A stretch of 64,000 bases of DNA, from positions 1,426,001 to 1,490,000 of the forward strand of contig NZ_LR134472.1 of NCBI RefSeq assembly GCF_900637905.1. The letters run 5' to 3'. How positions within the stretch are numbered: the stretch's first letter is position 1; every line of letters begins with the position of its first letter. Shown one piece after another: positions 45,338 through 54,716 of this stretch. A model generated the notes under the pieces. The model had not been told where the DNA came from. It saw only the letters and a program-made list of their open reading frames with translations, and searched no databases. The DNA comes from Parvimonas micra. Lineage in GTDB: Bacteria > Bacillota > Clostridia > Tissierellales > Peptoniphilaceae. Both the position numbers and the translations under genes were made by a program.

Positions 45338-47590
45338 ATGGATTTATTAAAAGGATTAAATAATAAACAATTAGAGGCTGTGGAGCATTTTGGTTCTCCA
45401 TTGTTGGTTCTTGCAGGAGCAGGAAGTGGAAAGACTAAGGTATTAACTACAAAAATTGCTTATGCAGTTTTAGAAAAAAATGTAAGTGAATATGAAATTT
45501 TAGCTATCACCTTTACAAATAAAGCGGGAAAGGAAATGAAAGAGAGAATAGAAAATATCTTTAAAAGAGATATTTCTAGTATGTGGATAGGGACTTTTCA
45601 CTCAATTTGCTCTAAAATTTTAAGATTCAATATAGAAAAAATAGGATATTCAAATAATTTTACTATTTATGATAGAGACGATCAAAAGTTAGTTTTAAAA
45701 GAGATTTTTAAACAAAATCTTACTTGGGAAAGTGTACTTGGAGAGTTCAAAAATGCTATTATTGGAATTATAAGCGATGCTAAAGGAAAAAATGTTAAAT
45801 CAAGTGAATTTTCAAAATATTTTTCTTTTGGAAATAATACTGATGTAGTAGAAAAAATTTATAAAAAATATGAGGAAATCTTAATAAAGAATAATGCCTT
45901 AGATTTTGACGACCTTATCTTTAAAACTATTGAACTTTTTAAAAAATGTCCTGAAGTTTTGGACTATTATTCCGAAAAATTTAAATATATTTATGTTGAT
46001 GAATATCAAGACACTAATGATGCCCAATATGAGATTATAAAACTTTTAGCATCTAAATATAAAAATGTATGTGCCGTTGGAGATATCGACCAATCAATTT
46101 ATGGGTGGAGAGGTGCAAACATTTCAAATATTTTGAATTTCGAAAATGACTTTCCCAATTCAAAAATAATTTTACTTGAAGAAAATTATCGTTCAACACA
46201 AAAGATTTTGGATTGTGCTAATGAACTTATAAAAAATAATGTAAATAGAAAAGAAAAAAATCTCTGGACAAAAAAAGAGGGCGGAGATGAAATAATTTAT
46301 AAAAGCTATCAAAATGAAAATTATGAGGCTATAGAAGTTGCACAAAATGTTTCAAATTTGATTTTTGAAGGTTATAATTTATCAGATATCGCAGTTTTGT
46401 ATCGTGCAAATTTTCAGTCATTTGCAATTGAAAATGCACTAAGAAAAAATTCTATTGCGTATAGAATGGTCGGTGGTCTAAAGTTTTACGATAGAAAAGA
46501 AATTAAAGATATTTTGGCATATTTAAAATTAATTGCAAATCCAAAGGATGATAATGCTTTTAGAAGGATAATAAATTATCCTAAGCGTTCAATTGGAAAT
46601 GTAAGTTTGCAAAAACTAGAGGAATATTGCTATTCTGAAAATATCAGTCTTTTTGATGGACTATTTAGAAATGAATTTTTGGACTCTGTAAGTAAAAAAT
46701 TAAGAACTGAATTTGAAAATTTTAGAGATATGATTTTTGGTTTTATCACTTGTGTTGAAGATACTGAAGTTGAAATCTTGATTAAAGAACTTTTAGATTC
46801 GATCAAATTTGTAGATTATTTAAGAGAAAATGAAAAGAAAGAGTTTGAAAAAAAGGCAGAAAATATAAATTTATTTTTGGAAGAAATTTCTAATAGTTAT
46901 AAAGGAATTAAATTATTAGAATACTTAGAAACCAATAGTCTTTTGTCTGATATAGATAAGACTGAAGATTCAGATGATACTGTTACTTTAACTACTATTC
47001 ATTCTGCAAAAGGACTTGAATATAAAGTTGTATTTATTATAGGAATGGATGAAGGTATATTTCCGAGTGAAAGGTCAATTAAAGAGAGAGATGATGGACT
47101 TGAAGAAGAAAGACGACTTTTCTATGTAGCTATTACTAGAGCAAAAGAAAAACTTTTTATTTCTTCAACAAAGAGTATGACTATGTATGGGAAATTAAAT
47201 CTTTATAGAGTTTCAAGTTTTGTAGATGAAATAATTAATTATGTTGACGATAAAAGTATTAATCTTGAATTTAATTTTGATGAAGAAAGAGTTACTACTT
47301 CGAAAATTAGAAATGATGCTTATACAGATTATTCCAGAACTTATGTTCCTAATGCGGATCTTGGAAGAACGAAATTAGATAAACCATTAAATCATTATCA
47401 AAAACCAAATAAGACTTCATCTAAAGATGTTTATAAAGTTGGAGAAAAGATTATACATGAAAAATATGGTGAAGGAACTGTAATTAAATGTGAAAAAGCA
47501 GGAACAAAGGTTATGCTTATGGTTGCATTTGATGGAGAAGGAATTAAATTATTTGATATAAAAAAAGACAAGCGTATAAAGAGGGCTTAA
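45338..47590 (+). CDS. pcrA: ATP-dependent DNA helicase PcrA
   Basis: Essential 3'-5' helicase for repair and plasmid replication. The 750-residue protein has motif I LAGAGSGKT (about 28), VDEYQDTN, VGDIDQSIYGWRGA, ENYRST, TIHSAKGLEYKVVF and RLFYVAITRAKEKLF. The C-terminal part ends in a Tudor-like tail (VGEKIIHEKYGEGTVIKCE) known to bind RNA polymerase. GAGG at 45328-45331 selects ATG 45338. ligA begins two bases after the stop, the usual pcrA-ligA pair. Confidence 0.96.
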   Translation: MDLLKGLNNKQLEAVEHFGSPLLVLAGAGSGKTKVLTTKIAYAVLEKNVSEYEILAITFTNKAGKEMKERIENIFKRDISSMWIGTFHSICSKILRFNIEKIGYSNNFTIYDRDDQKLVLKEIFKQNLTWESVLGEFKNAIIGIISDAKGKNVKSSEFSKYFSFGNNTDVVEKIYKKYEEILIKNNALDFDDLIFKTIELFKKCPEVLDYYSEKFKYIYVDEYQDTNDAQYEIIKLLASKYKNVCAVGDIDQSIYGWRGANISNILNFENDFPNSKIILLEENYRSTQKILDCANELIKNNVNRKEKNLWTKKEGGDEIIYKSYQNENYEAIEVAQNVSNLIFEGYNLSDIAVLYRANFQSFAIENALRKNSIAYRMVGGLKFYDRKEIKDILAYLKLIANPKDDNAFRRIINYPKRSIGNVSLQKLEEYCYSENISLFDGLFRNEFLDSVSKKLRTEFENFRDMIFGFITCVEDTEVEILIKELLDSIKFVDYLRENEKKEFEKKAENINLFLEEISNSYKGIKLLEYLETNSLLSDIDKTEDSDDTVTLTTIHSAKGLEYKVVFIIGMDEGIFPSERSIKERDDGLEEERRLFYVAITRAKEKLFISSTKSMTMYGKLNLYRVSSFVDEIINYVDDKSINLEFNFDEERVTTSKIRNDAYTDYSRTYVPNADLGRTKLDKPLNHYQKPNKTSSKDVYKVGEKIIHEKYGEGTVIKCEKAGTKVMLMVAFDGEGIKLFDIKKDKRIKRA

Positions 47591-47592
47591 TA

Positions 47593-49581
47593 ATGGATAA
47601 AATGAAAGAAATTGTAGAAAAATTAAATCTTTGGGCATATCAGTATTACACTTTAGACGAACCTAGTGTAAGTGATGCTGAGTATGATAAACTCTATGAT
47701 GAACTTCTTAAATTAGAAAAAGAAACAGGTGTAATTTTGCCAAATTCTCCAACTCAAAGAGTAGGAGGAGAAGTTTTAGAAAAATTTGAAAAACATACAC
47801 ATTTAAAAGAGCTTTACAGTTTACAAAAGGCTCAAAGTTTTGAAGAACTTAAAGAGTTTCATAATAGATGTACTAAACTTTTGAATGAGTATAATTCTAT
47901 CAATAATTCTAAAAAAACTTTGGAATATTATGTTGAATTTAAATTTGATGGACTGACAATTAATCTAACTTATGATAAAGGAATTTTAGTTTCTGCATCT
48001 ACTAGAGGAAATGGAGTATATGGAGAAGAAGTTTTTGAACAAGTAAAGACAATAAAAAGTATCCCGCTTGAAATTGATTATAAAGGTTTAGTTGAAATTC
48101 AAGGAGAAGCCATTATGCCTCTCTCTGCTCTAACAAAATTTAATGAGACGGCAGAAGTACCTTTAAAGAATGCCAGAAACGCTGCAGCAGGAGCGATTAG
48201 AAATCTTGACCCTAAAAAGACAGCTAGTAGAAATTTAGATGCTTTTATTTACAATGTTGGCTTTAAGTCTGATGAGCAATTTAAAACTCAAAAAGAGATG
48301 ATTTCATTTTTAAAAGAAAATAAATTTAAAGTAAATGAATATGAGAAAAAATGTCTTAATCTAAAAGAGATAAAAGATAAAATAAGAGAAATAGATGTTT
48401 TAAGAAAAAAAGTTGATTATTTGACAGATGGTGTTGTAATTAAAGTTAATGACTTTGAACTTAGAGAATTTTTTGGATATACTAATAAATTTCCTAGATT
48501 TGCAATAGCTTATAAATTTGAGGCGGAAGAATATAGTACAATTTTAAAAGAAGTTGTTTGGAATGTAGGTAGGACAGGAAAAGTTACTCCTACAGCTATT
48601 TTAGAACCAGTTGAAATAGGTGATGTAACTGTTCAAAGGGCAACTTTAAATAATTATGATGATATTTTAAGAAAAAAAGTAAAAATCAATTCAAGAGTTT
48701 TGATAAGACGTTCAAATGACGTTATTCCGGAAATTCTTGGAACAATGGATGAAGATAATGGAAATGAGATAGAAATTAAAATGCCAACACATTGTCCTTA
48801 TTGTAATAGTGAATTGATTAGAGATGGAGTACATTTTTTCTGTACAAACACTCTAGCATGTACACCACAACTAACTTCGTCACTTGTTCATTTTTCTAGT
48901 AAAAATGCAATGAACATTGAAGGATTAAGCGAGAAGACTATTGAATCATTGTTTGATAAATTAGGAGTAGATAAGGTCTATAAAATTTATGATTTAAAAT
49001 ATGATGAACTTATCACATTAGAAAAATTTAAGGATAAGAAAGTTAATAATTTATTAAACTCAATAGAAGAGAGTAAAAAGGTAAATTTAGAGAACTTTAT
49101 TTATGCACTTGGAATTAAAAATGTTGGAATAAAAACTGCAAAAGATTTAGCTAAAAAATATATAAATTTAGATAACTTAAGGGAAACAACTGTTGAAGAA
49201 CTTTTACAAATTAATGATGTCGGAGACGTTGTAGCTAATTCTATTTTTGAGTTTTTTAATGATGAATATAGCAAAGATGCCTTGAATAAATTACTTGAAA
49301 AAGGAATAGAAGTAATTCCTTATAAAGAAATTTCAAAAAGCGAGTTTACAGATAAAAAAATTGTAATAACTGGAACTTTTAAAAATTATAAAAGAAAAGA
49401 TTTGGAAGATATTTTTTCGCAAAACGGACTTATAGTTCAATCTGCTGTTGCAAAGTCTACTGACTTTTTAGTTGTTGGAGAAAAGGCGGGTTCGAAATTA
49501 AAAAAGGCGCAAGAGCTTGGAATAAATATCATCTCTGAAAAAAATCTAGAAGAATTTTTAAAAAGTATTATTGAAAAATAG
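47593..49581 (+). CDS. ligA: NAD-dependent DNA ligase
   Basis: Seals nicks during replication and repair. The 662-residue protein shows the NAD-binding Ia domain, the adenylation motif VEFKFDG with the active lysine (about residue 118), the OB fold, a four-cysteine zinc finger (CPYC...C...C), helix-hairpin-helix repeats and a C-terminal BRCT domain (from about 588, TDKKIVITGTFKNYKRKDLE). Length is normal. Coupled to pcrA. Confidence 0.97.
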   Translation: MDKMKEIVEKLNLWAYQYYTLDEPSVSDAEYDKLYDELLKLEKETGVILPNSPTQRVGGEVLEKFEKHTHLKELYSLQKAQSFEELKEFHNRCTKLLNEYNSINNSKKTLEYYVEFKFDGLTINLTYDKGILVSASTRGNGVYGEEVFEQVKTIKSIPLEIDYKGLVEIQGEAIMPLSALTKFNETAEVPLKNARNAAAGAIRNLDPKKTASRNLDAFIYNVGFKSDEQFKTQKEMISFLKENKFKVNEYEKKCLNLKEIKDKIREIDVLRKKVDYLTDGVVIKVNDFELREFFGYTNKFPRFAIAYKFEAEEYSTILKEVVWNVGRTGKVTPTAILEPVEIGDVTVQRATLNNYDDILRKKVKINSRVLIRRSNDVIPEILGTMDEDNGNEIEIKMPTHCPYCNSELIRDGVHFFCTNTLACTPQLTSSLVHFSSKNAMNIEGLSEKTIESLFDKLGVDKVYKIYDLKYDELITLEKFKDKKVNNLLNSIEESKKVNLENFIYALGIKNVGIKTAKDLAKKYINLDNLRETTVEELLQINDVGDVVANSIFEFFNDEYSKDALNKLLEKGIEVIPYKEISKSEFTDKKIVITGTFKNYKRKDLEDIFSQNGLIVQSAVAKSTDFLVVGEKAGSKLKKAQELGINIISEKNLEEFLKSIIEK

Positions 49582-49642
49582 AATAGGTATTAGGTTTTTG
49601 TAAATATGAGAAAAAAATATTAATTATGCCTTAAGGAAAGAC

Positions 49643-49671
49643 TTGCAAAGGTGAGTATTCTATGATATAAT
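49643..49671 (+). promoter_or_regulatory. Promoter for rpmB
   Basis: TTGCAA (49643-49648), a 17-base spacer and TATAAT (49666-49671). Confidence 0.78.
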
Positions 49672-49710
49672 ACTACTGTTAAATTTGAGTTTGTAAAAGG
49701 AGGTATGAAA

Positions 49711-49917
49711 ATGTCAAAAAGATGTGCAATTTGTGATAAAACAAAATTATTTGGAAATAAAGTAACTTTTTCACATAGAAAGAGCAGTAGATCATGGGGA
49801 GCAAATATTAGAAAAGTAAGAGTTGTTGTTGACGGCTCTGTAAAGAGAATTAATGTTTGTACTACATGTTTGAAGAGTGGTTTTGTTGAAAGACCTTCAT
49901 TTACTTCAGCTGAATAA
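49711..49917 (+). CDS. rpmB: Ribosomal protein bL28
   Basis: A 68-residue large-subunit protein with cysteine pairs CAIC and CTTC, the zinc-binding form. The motif GNKVTFSHRKSSRSWGANIRKVRV is typical. AGGAGG (49698-49703) is at proper distance from ATG 49711; ATG 49705 two codons earlier would be too close. Single-gene unit with its own promoter and terminator. Confidence 0.95.
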   Translation: MSKRCAICDKTKLFGNKVTFSHRKSSRSWGANIRKVRVVVDGSVKRINVCTTCLKSGFVERPSFTSAE

Positions 49918-49932
49918 TGATAATTTATATTT

Positions 49933-49960
49933 TAGGAAGATTTTATCTTCCTATTTTTTT
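49933..49960 (+). terminator. Terminator after rpmB
   Basis: TAGGAAGAT (49933-49941) pairs over 9 bp with ATCTTCCTA (49945-49953), followed by seven T residues. Confidence 0.92.
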
Positions 49961-50150
49961 GTTTAGTTATAAATATAAAAAAATTTTACAAGAGAAATTT
50001 TATACGATAATATATAACATATTTTTACATTTTACTAAAATTATATTAAATGTAAAAATTCAAAAATTAAATAACAAAAAAATTTGACTAAATGCAAAAA
50101 ATATTTTATACTTATATGAGTTAAATTATTAAGTTCAAGGTAGTGATTTT

Positions 50151-51371
50151 ATAAAAATAGCAGTTATTGGTGCAGGTGCATCAGGTATTATGAGTGCGAT
50201 ATTTTCAAAAAATGAAAATACCGATGTATTTTTGTTTGAAGGAAATGAAAAAATTGGTAAGAAAATTTATATTTCAGGAAAAGGAAGATGTAATATTACC
50301 AATTCAAAAGAAATTTACGAATTTTTTGATGAAGTAAATAGAAATAAAAATTTTTTATATAGTAGTTTGTATTCTTTTACTAATGAGGATATTTTGAGAT
50401 TTTTTAACGAGAATGGCCTAAGAACTAAAGTTGAACGTGGAGGAAGAGTTTTTCCGGTTTCTGATAAATCAAGTGATGTTATAAAGGTATTGGAAAAAGC
50501 ATTAAATGTCAAAGGTGTTAAAATTATTTTAAATACTGAAATTGAGGATGTTAAACTTATTGGTGATAAATTTCAATTAGTTTGCAATAAAGATTATGGA
50601 CTTTTTGACAAAGTTATATTTGCTACCGGAGGTAAATCATATCCTTTTACAGGTTCTAGAGGAAAAGGACATGAAATTCTAAAGAAGTTAGGTCATACAA
50701 TAACAGATTTAAAAGCTGGACTTGTAGGAATTGATGTAAAAGAAAATATTAGGAAATATTCAGGAGTAAGTTTAAAATTTGTCGATTTTAAGATTTATAA
50801 TGCAAATAGAAAGCTTTTACATTCTGAGTTTGGAGAAATGATTTTTACTCATACAGGTTTTAGTGGGCCAATAGTTTTAAAATCAAGCAAGTATTTTGAT
50901 AATTCAAAAAATTTTTTTGTTTCAATTGATTTAAAACCTAAACTTGATCAGCATACATTAGATCTTAGATTACTAAGAGAATTTGATCAAAATAAGAATA
51001 AAAATTTAAAAAATGTTCTTTCGAATGTTTTAATAGGTTCTATGGTTGAACTTGTACTCGAAAAATCTGGAGTTAATGGAGAAATTCCAGTTAATCAGAT
51101 TAATAAAGAAGATAGAAAAAAGCTTGTAGAAACTATAAAAAATTTAAAATTTAACTTTAAGAGCTTAAGACCATTAAGTGAGGCAATTATTACTATTGGG
51201 GGTGTTTCAGTTAAGGAGATTAATTCTTCTACAATGGAAAGTAAGCTTATAAAAAATTTATATATTGTAGGGGAACTATTAGATGTAGATGCAAATACAG
51301 GTGGATATAACTTAACTATTGCATTTTCTACTGGACATTTAGCTGGAGTTTCCTGTATAGAAGGAGAGTAA
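50151..51371 (+). CDS. HI0933-family NAD(P)/FAD-binding flavoprotein with an ATA start
   Basis: A BaiN/HI0933-like flavoprotein of 406 residues. The FAD-binding Rossmann motif reads IAVIGAGASGIMSAI at residues 3-17, before the first ATG of the frame (50190), so translation must start upstream. Between the in-frame TAA at 50130 and the motif there is no ATG, GTG or TTG. ATA 50151, followed by AAA ATA GCA, sits exactly where relatives start MKIAVIGAG, with AAGGTAGTGA about eight bases upstream. Other motifs: SGKGRCNIT, FATGGKSYPFTGS and the terminal GEL-DVDANTGGYNL. The family is broadly conserved; BaiN-type reduction of steroid intermediates is one known activity. Linked to cmk two bases later. 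Confidence 0.82.
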   Translation: MKIAVIGAGASGIMSAIFSKNENTDVFLFEGNEKIGKKIYISGKGRCNITNSKEIYEFFDEVNRNKNFLYSSLYSFTNEDILRFFNENGLRTKVERGGRVFPVSDKSSDVIKVLEKALNVKGVKIILNTEIEDVKLIGDKFQLVCNKDYGLFDKVIFATGGKSYPFTGSRGKGHEILKKLGHTITDLKAGLVGIDVKENIRKYSGVSLKFVDFKIYNANRKLLHSEFGEMIFTHTGFSGPIVLKSSKYFDNSKNFFVSIDLKPKLDQHTLDLRLLREFDQNKNKNLKNVLSNVLIGSMVELVLEKSGVNGEIPVNQINKEDRKKLVETIKNLKFNFKSLRPLSEAIITIGGVSVKEINSSTMESKLIKNLYIVGELLDVDANTGGYNLTIAFSTGHLAGVSCIEGE

Positions 51372-51373
51372 TT

Positions 51374-52030
51374 ATGGATTATATTATAGCAATAGATGGA
51401 CCTTCAGGAGTTGGAAAAAGCACCATTGCAAAAAAACTTTCTAAAATTTTAAAGATTAATTATATAGATACAGGAGCGATGTACAGAGCGATTGCATTTA
51501 AACTAATTTCTAATAATATTCCTTTAGATAATCATGAAAAAATAAAAGAAATTCTTGAAAATACTGATTTTACATATAAAGCTAATTGCCTTTATATGGA
51601 TGGTGTAAAATTAGGAAAGGAAATTAGAACTGATGAGATTTCAAAAGGAGCATCACTAGTTTCAAGCTATGACTATGTTAGAAATCATTTAGTTTCACTT
51701 CAAAGAAAAATAGGATTGGAAGGAAGTTGTGTTCTTGATGGTAGAGATGTTGGAACTGTAATTTTTCCAAAGGCAGATTTTAAATTTTATTTAACTGCTT
51801 CTTCTAAAGAAAGGGCAAAAAGAAGATTTTTGCAAAGTGAAAGAAAAAAGGGACTTAATTTGGAGCAAGTTAGGGAAAGTATCGAAAAAAGAGATTTTGA
51901 TGATATGAATAGAGAAGCATCTCCTTTAAAAAAGGCAAAAGATGCAATTGAAATAGATTCTACAGATAAGACTCTTAAGGAAACTATTTTAGAATTTTTG
52001 TCTTATATAAGAGGAGATAATAATGTATAA
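51374..52030 (+). CDS. cmk: Cytidylate kinase
   Basis: Phosphorylates CMP and dCMP. The 218-residue protein has the P-loop IAIDGPSGVGKST, YIDTGAMYRAIAF, and LDGRDVGTVIFP with the CMP-binding residues. AGGAG at 51363-51367. The order flavoprotein-cmk-plsC-ispH/rpsA is the common clostridial arrangement. It overlaps plsC by 8 bases. Confidence 0.96.
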   Translation: MDYIIAIDGPSGVGKSTIAKKLSKILKINYIDTGAMYRAIAFKLISNNIPLDNHEKIKEILENTDFTYKANCLYMDGVKLGKEIRTDEISKGASLVSSYDYVRNHLVSLQRKIGLEGSCVLDGRDVGTVIFPKADFKFYLTASSKERAKRRFLQSERKKGLNLEQVRESIEKRDFDDMNREASPLKKAKDAIEIDSTDKTLKETILEFLSYIRGDNNV

Positions 52031-52613
52031 ATTTTTACTTGCAATTGTTTCTGTTCTTATTAAAATAATATATAGAGTCAAAGTAAATGGAATAGAAAAT
52101 TTAAAGGATGACAAGCCTTTTATAATGAGTGCAAACCATGTTCATATATTTGACCCTGTTATTCTTGCAACATTAACTAAAAAGCAAATATTTTTTCTTG
52201 CGAAAAAAGAACTTTTTTCAAAAAAATTTTTGGCAAAATTTTTTACAAAATTAGGTGTTATTCCTATAGATAGAGAAAATACGGATTTTAAAGCTATAAA
52301 ATCATGTTTTAGGGTTATTAAGTCAGGGAATATTCTTGGAATTTTTCCAGAAGGTACCAGAGTTAAAACTATTGATATAAAAAATATGAAAAAAGGTGTA
52401 GCATTAATTGCGTTGAAGAATAAGGTAAATATTTTGCCTATTCATATTGAAGGAACTTATAAAATTTTTTCTAAAATAACTGTTGATATTTATCCTATGA
52501 TTGAAATTAATAATTTTGAAAATATGGAAGATTCGGAGGCTATTGATAAATTGACAGAAGAATTATTCTATAAAATTTATCAAGGAAAGTATGGAGATTT
52601 ATATAGCAAATAA
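52023..52613 (+). CDS. plsC: 1-acyl-glycerol-3-phosphate acyltransferase
   Basis: Adds the second acyl chain in phosphatidic acid synthesis. The 196-residue protein has an N-terminal hydrophobic segment and the catalytic NHVHIFDP (HX4D) motif at about residue 38, then FPEGTR at about 112. It overlaps cmk and the ispH-rpsA gene at its ends, so the three are translated as a unit. Confidence 0.92.
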   Translation: MYKFLLAIVSVLIKIIYRVKVNGIENLKDDKPFIMSANHVHIFDPVILATLTKKQIFFLAKKELFSKKFLAKFFTKLGVIPIDRENTDFKAIKSCFRVIKSGNILGIFPEGTRVKTIDIKNMKKGVALIALKNKVNILPIHIEGTYKIFSKITVDIYPMIEINNFENMEDSEAIDKLTEELFYKIYQGKYGDLYSK

Positions 52614-54615
52614 TGCCGGTTTTTGTTTTGGAGTAAAAAGAGCTGTAAAATTAGCAGAAAAAACTCTAAATGAAAATCAAAATAATGAAAAAGTGTATTC
52701 CTATGGAGAATTAATTCATAATCCACAAGTCGTTGAGAAATTTAATAAAAACGGACTTAAGGTAATAGATGATTTTGAGAAAGAAGAGCAGGGAACAATT
52801 GTTTTACGTTCTCATGGGATACATCCAAATATAAAGAAAAAAATGGTAGAACTTGGACATAGATATATTGATTGTACTTGTCCAGTTTTGTTAAATATAT
52901 ATAAAAAAATTGAAAAAAAAGTTGAAAATGGATATGAGATTATAATCATCGGAGATAAAAATCATCCTGAAATTAAAGCTATGATTGGATATTGTGGTGA
53001 TAAATTTTGTGTGATAAATACGAAAGAAGAAGCTGAAATAATAAAAAATAAAAAAAATTTATATATTATTTCACAAACAACCAATTTAGTAGAGAAATTT
53101 TTTCAATTTTCTGATATAATAAAGGGTAAGAATGAAAATGTTATAATTGAAAATACAATTTGTGATGCAACTTCAAAAAGACAAAATTCTTGCGAAGAAA
53201 TTTCTAAAAGAGTTGATTGTATGATAGTTATTGGGGGATACAGTAGCTCAAATACAAACAAACTTTATGATGTAGCTAAAAAGCATTGTAAAAACGTATA
53301 TAGGATTGAAACATTTTTAGATTTGCCATTGAAAGATATGGCAAAATACAAGAAAATAGGATTAACCGCCGGTGCTTCAACTCCGGATTGGTTAATAGAG
53401 GAGGTAGTTGAAGGTATGGAAATTTTAAGCAAGGATGAATTTATGGAACAAATAGAAGGGAGTATTAAGAAAATTTATCCAAGAGACGTAGTTAAAGGAA
53501 CTATAATTTATGTTACCGAAACAGAAGTTATGGTAAACATTGGTTATAGAAGTGATGGGATTATTAAACTTGATGAGTTATCTTCTGACGTTACTAAGAA
53601 ACCTAAAGATTTATTTCATGAAGGTCAAGAAATTGATGTTTATGTAATTAAACTTGATGATGGAGAAGGTAATGTTGTTTTATCAACTAGAAGAGTTGAA
53701 TCTCTAAAAGATTGGCAAAATCTTGTTGAAAAATTCAATAACAAAGAGTTGGTAGAAGCTGAAGTGGTAAAAGAAGTTAAAGGAGGCCTATTAGCTACTG
53801 TTGATGGTATTAATGCTTTTATTCCGGCAAGTCATATTACAACTAGCTTCGTAAAAGATTTTACGCCATATATTGGTAAGAAATTGGAATGTGCAATAAT
53901 TAACATTGATGAGAGAAAGAAAAAAATTGTTCTTTCCAGAAGAGAAGTTGAAGAAAAAGAATTACAAGAAAAGTTGGATTTAGCTTGGAGTAAATTAGCC
54001 GTTGGAGATGTGTTAAGAGGTACAGTTAGGAAATTAACTGACTTTGGTGCATTTGTAAATTTAGGAGATGTTGATGGTTTAATTCATGTTTCAGATATTT
54101 CATGGAATAGAATAAAAAAGCCTTCTGATATTTTGTCAGTTGGAGATGAAGTAGAAGTTATTATCTTAAAACTTAACAGAGAAAGAAATAGGATTTCTTT
54201 GGGTCTAAAACAATTAACAAAAAAACCGTTTGAATTGTTTTTAGAAAACAATTCAGTTGGAGATGTAGTTACAGGTACTGTAATTAATTTAGTTGATTTT
54301 GGTGCGTTTGTTAAATTAAAAGAAAATGTTGAAGGTTTAGTTCATATTTCTCAAATTTCTCATGACCATATTGAGAAGGCTTCAGATGTTTTGAATATTG
54401 GAGAAGAAGTACAAGTAAAGATTATTAACATTGATGAAGAAAACCAAAAAATCTCTTTATCAATCAAAGAACTTCTTGAAAAACCTGTTGAAGAACCTGT
54501 TGAAGAAGAAAAAAACGAAGAAGAAGTAGTTATTGAAGAAGAAAAAGAAGAAACAAAATTTGAAAATCAAGAATTGGATAATTCAATTGGTGCATTACTT
54601 GATATAGAATTATAA
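52591..54615 (+). CDS. IspH (LytB)-ribosomal protein S1 fusion
   Basis: A 674-residue fusion. Residues 1-285 are 4-hydroxy-3-methylbut-2-enyl diphosphate reductase, the last step of the MEP isoprenoid pathway, with the three iron-sulfur cysteines in AGFCFGVKRA, CTCPVL and ICDATSKRQ. Residues about 295-640 hold four S1 RNA-binding domains (KGTIIYVTETEVMVNIGY, GGLLATVDGINAFIPAS, GTVRKLTDFGAFVNLG, GTVINLVDFGAFVKL). An acidic tail follows. Such fusions are known in Clostridia and their relatives. There is no stop or frameshift between the parts. Starts within the end of plsC. Confidence 0.95.
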   Translation: MEIYIANNAGFCFGVKRAVKLAEKTLNENQNNEKVYSYGELIHNPQVVEKFNKNGLKVIDDFEKEEQGTIVLRSHGIHPNIKKKMVELGHRYIDCTCPVLLNIYKKIEKKVENGYEIIIIGDKNHPEIKAMIGYCGDKFCVINTKEEAEIIKNKKNLYIISQTTNLVEKFFQFSDIIKGKNENVIIENTICDATSKRQNSCEEISKRVDCMIVIGGYSSSNTNKLYDVAKKHCKNVYRIETFLDLPLKDMAKYKKIGLTAGASTPDWLIEEVVEGMEILSKDEFMEQIEGSIKKIYPRDVVKGTIIYVTETEVMVNIGYRSDGIIKLDELSSDVTKKPKDLFHEGQEIDVYVIKLDDGEGNVVLSTRRVESLKDWQNLVEKFNNKELVEAEVVKEVKGGLLATVDGINAFIPASHITTSFVKDFTPYIGKKLECAIINIDERKKKIVLSRREVEEKELQEKLDLAWSKLAVGDVLRGTVRKLTDFGAFVNLGDVDGLIHVSDISWNRIKKPSDILSVGDEVEVIILKLNRERNRISLGLKQLTKKPFELFLENNSVGDVVTGTVINLVDFGAFVKLKENVEGLVHISQISHDHIEKASDVLNIGEEVQVKIINIDEENQKISLSIKELLEKPVEEPVEEEKNEEEVVIEEEKEETKFENQELDNSIGALLDIEL

Positions 54616-54631
54616 AATTCAAAAATTTTAC

Positions 54632-54660
54632 AAAGCTGTCGAAAAAACGACAGCTTTTTT
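54632..54660 (+). terminator. Terminator after the ispH-rpsA fusion
   Basis: AAAGCTGTCG (54632-54641) pairs over 10 bp with CGACAGCTTT (54648-54657), followed by T residues. Confidence 0.93.
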
Positions 54661-54669
54661 ATGTTTTCA

Positions 54670-54698
54670 TTGAAATAATTTTCGTTAAGGTATATAAT
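54670..54698 (+). promoter_or_regulatory. Promoter for the second MATE gene
   Basis: TTGAAA (54670-54675), a 17-base spacer and TATAAT (54693-54698). Confidence 0.82.
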
Positions 54699-54716
54699 TT
54701 AACTGGAGTGATTTTT

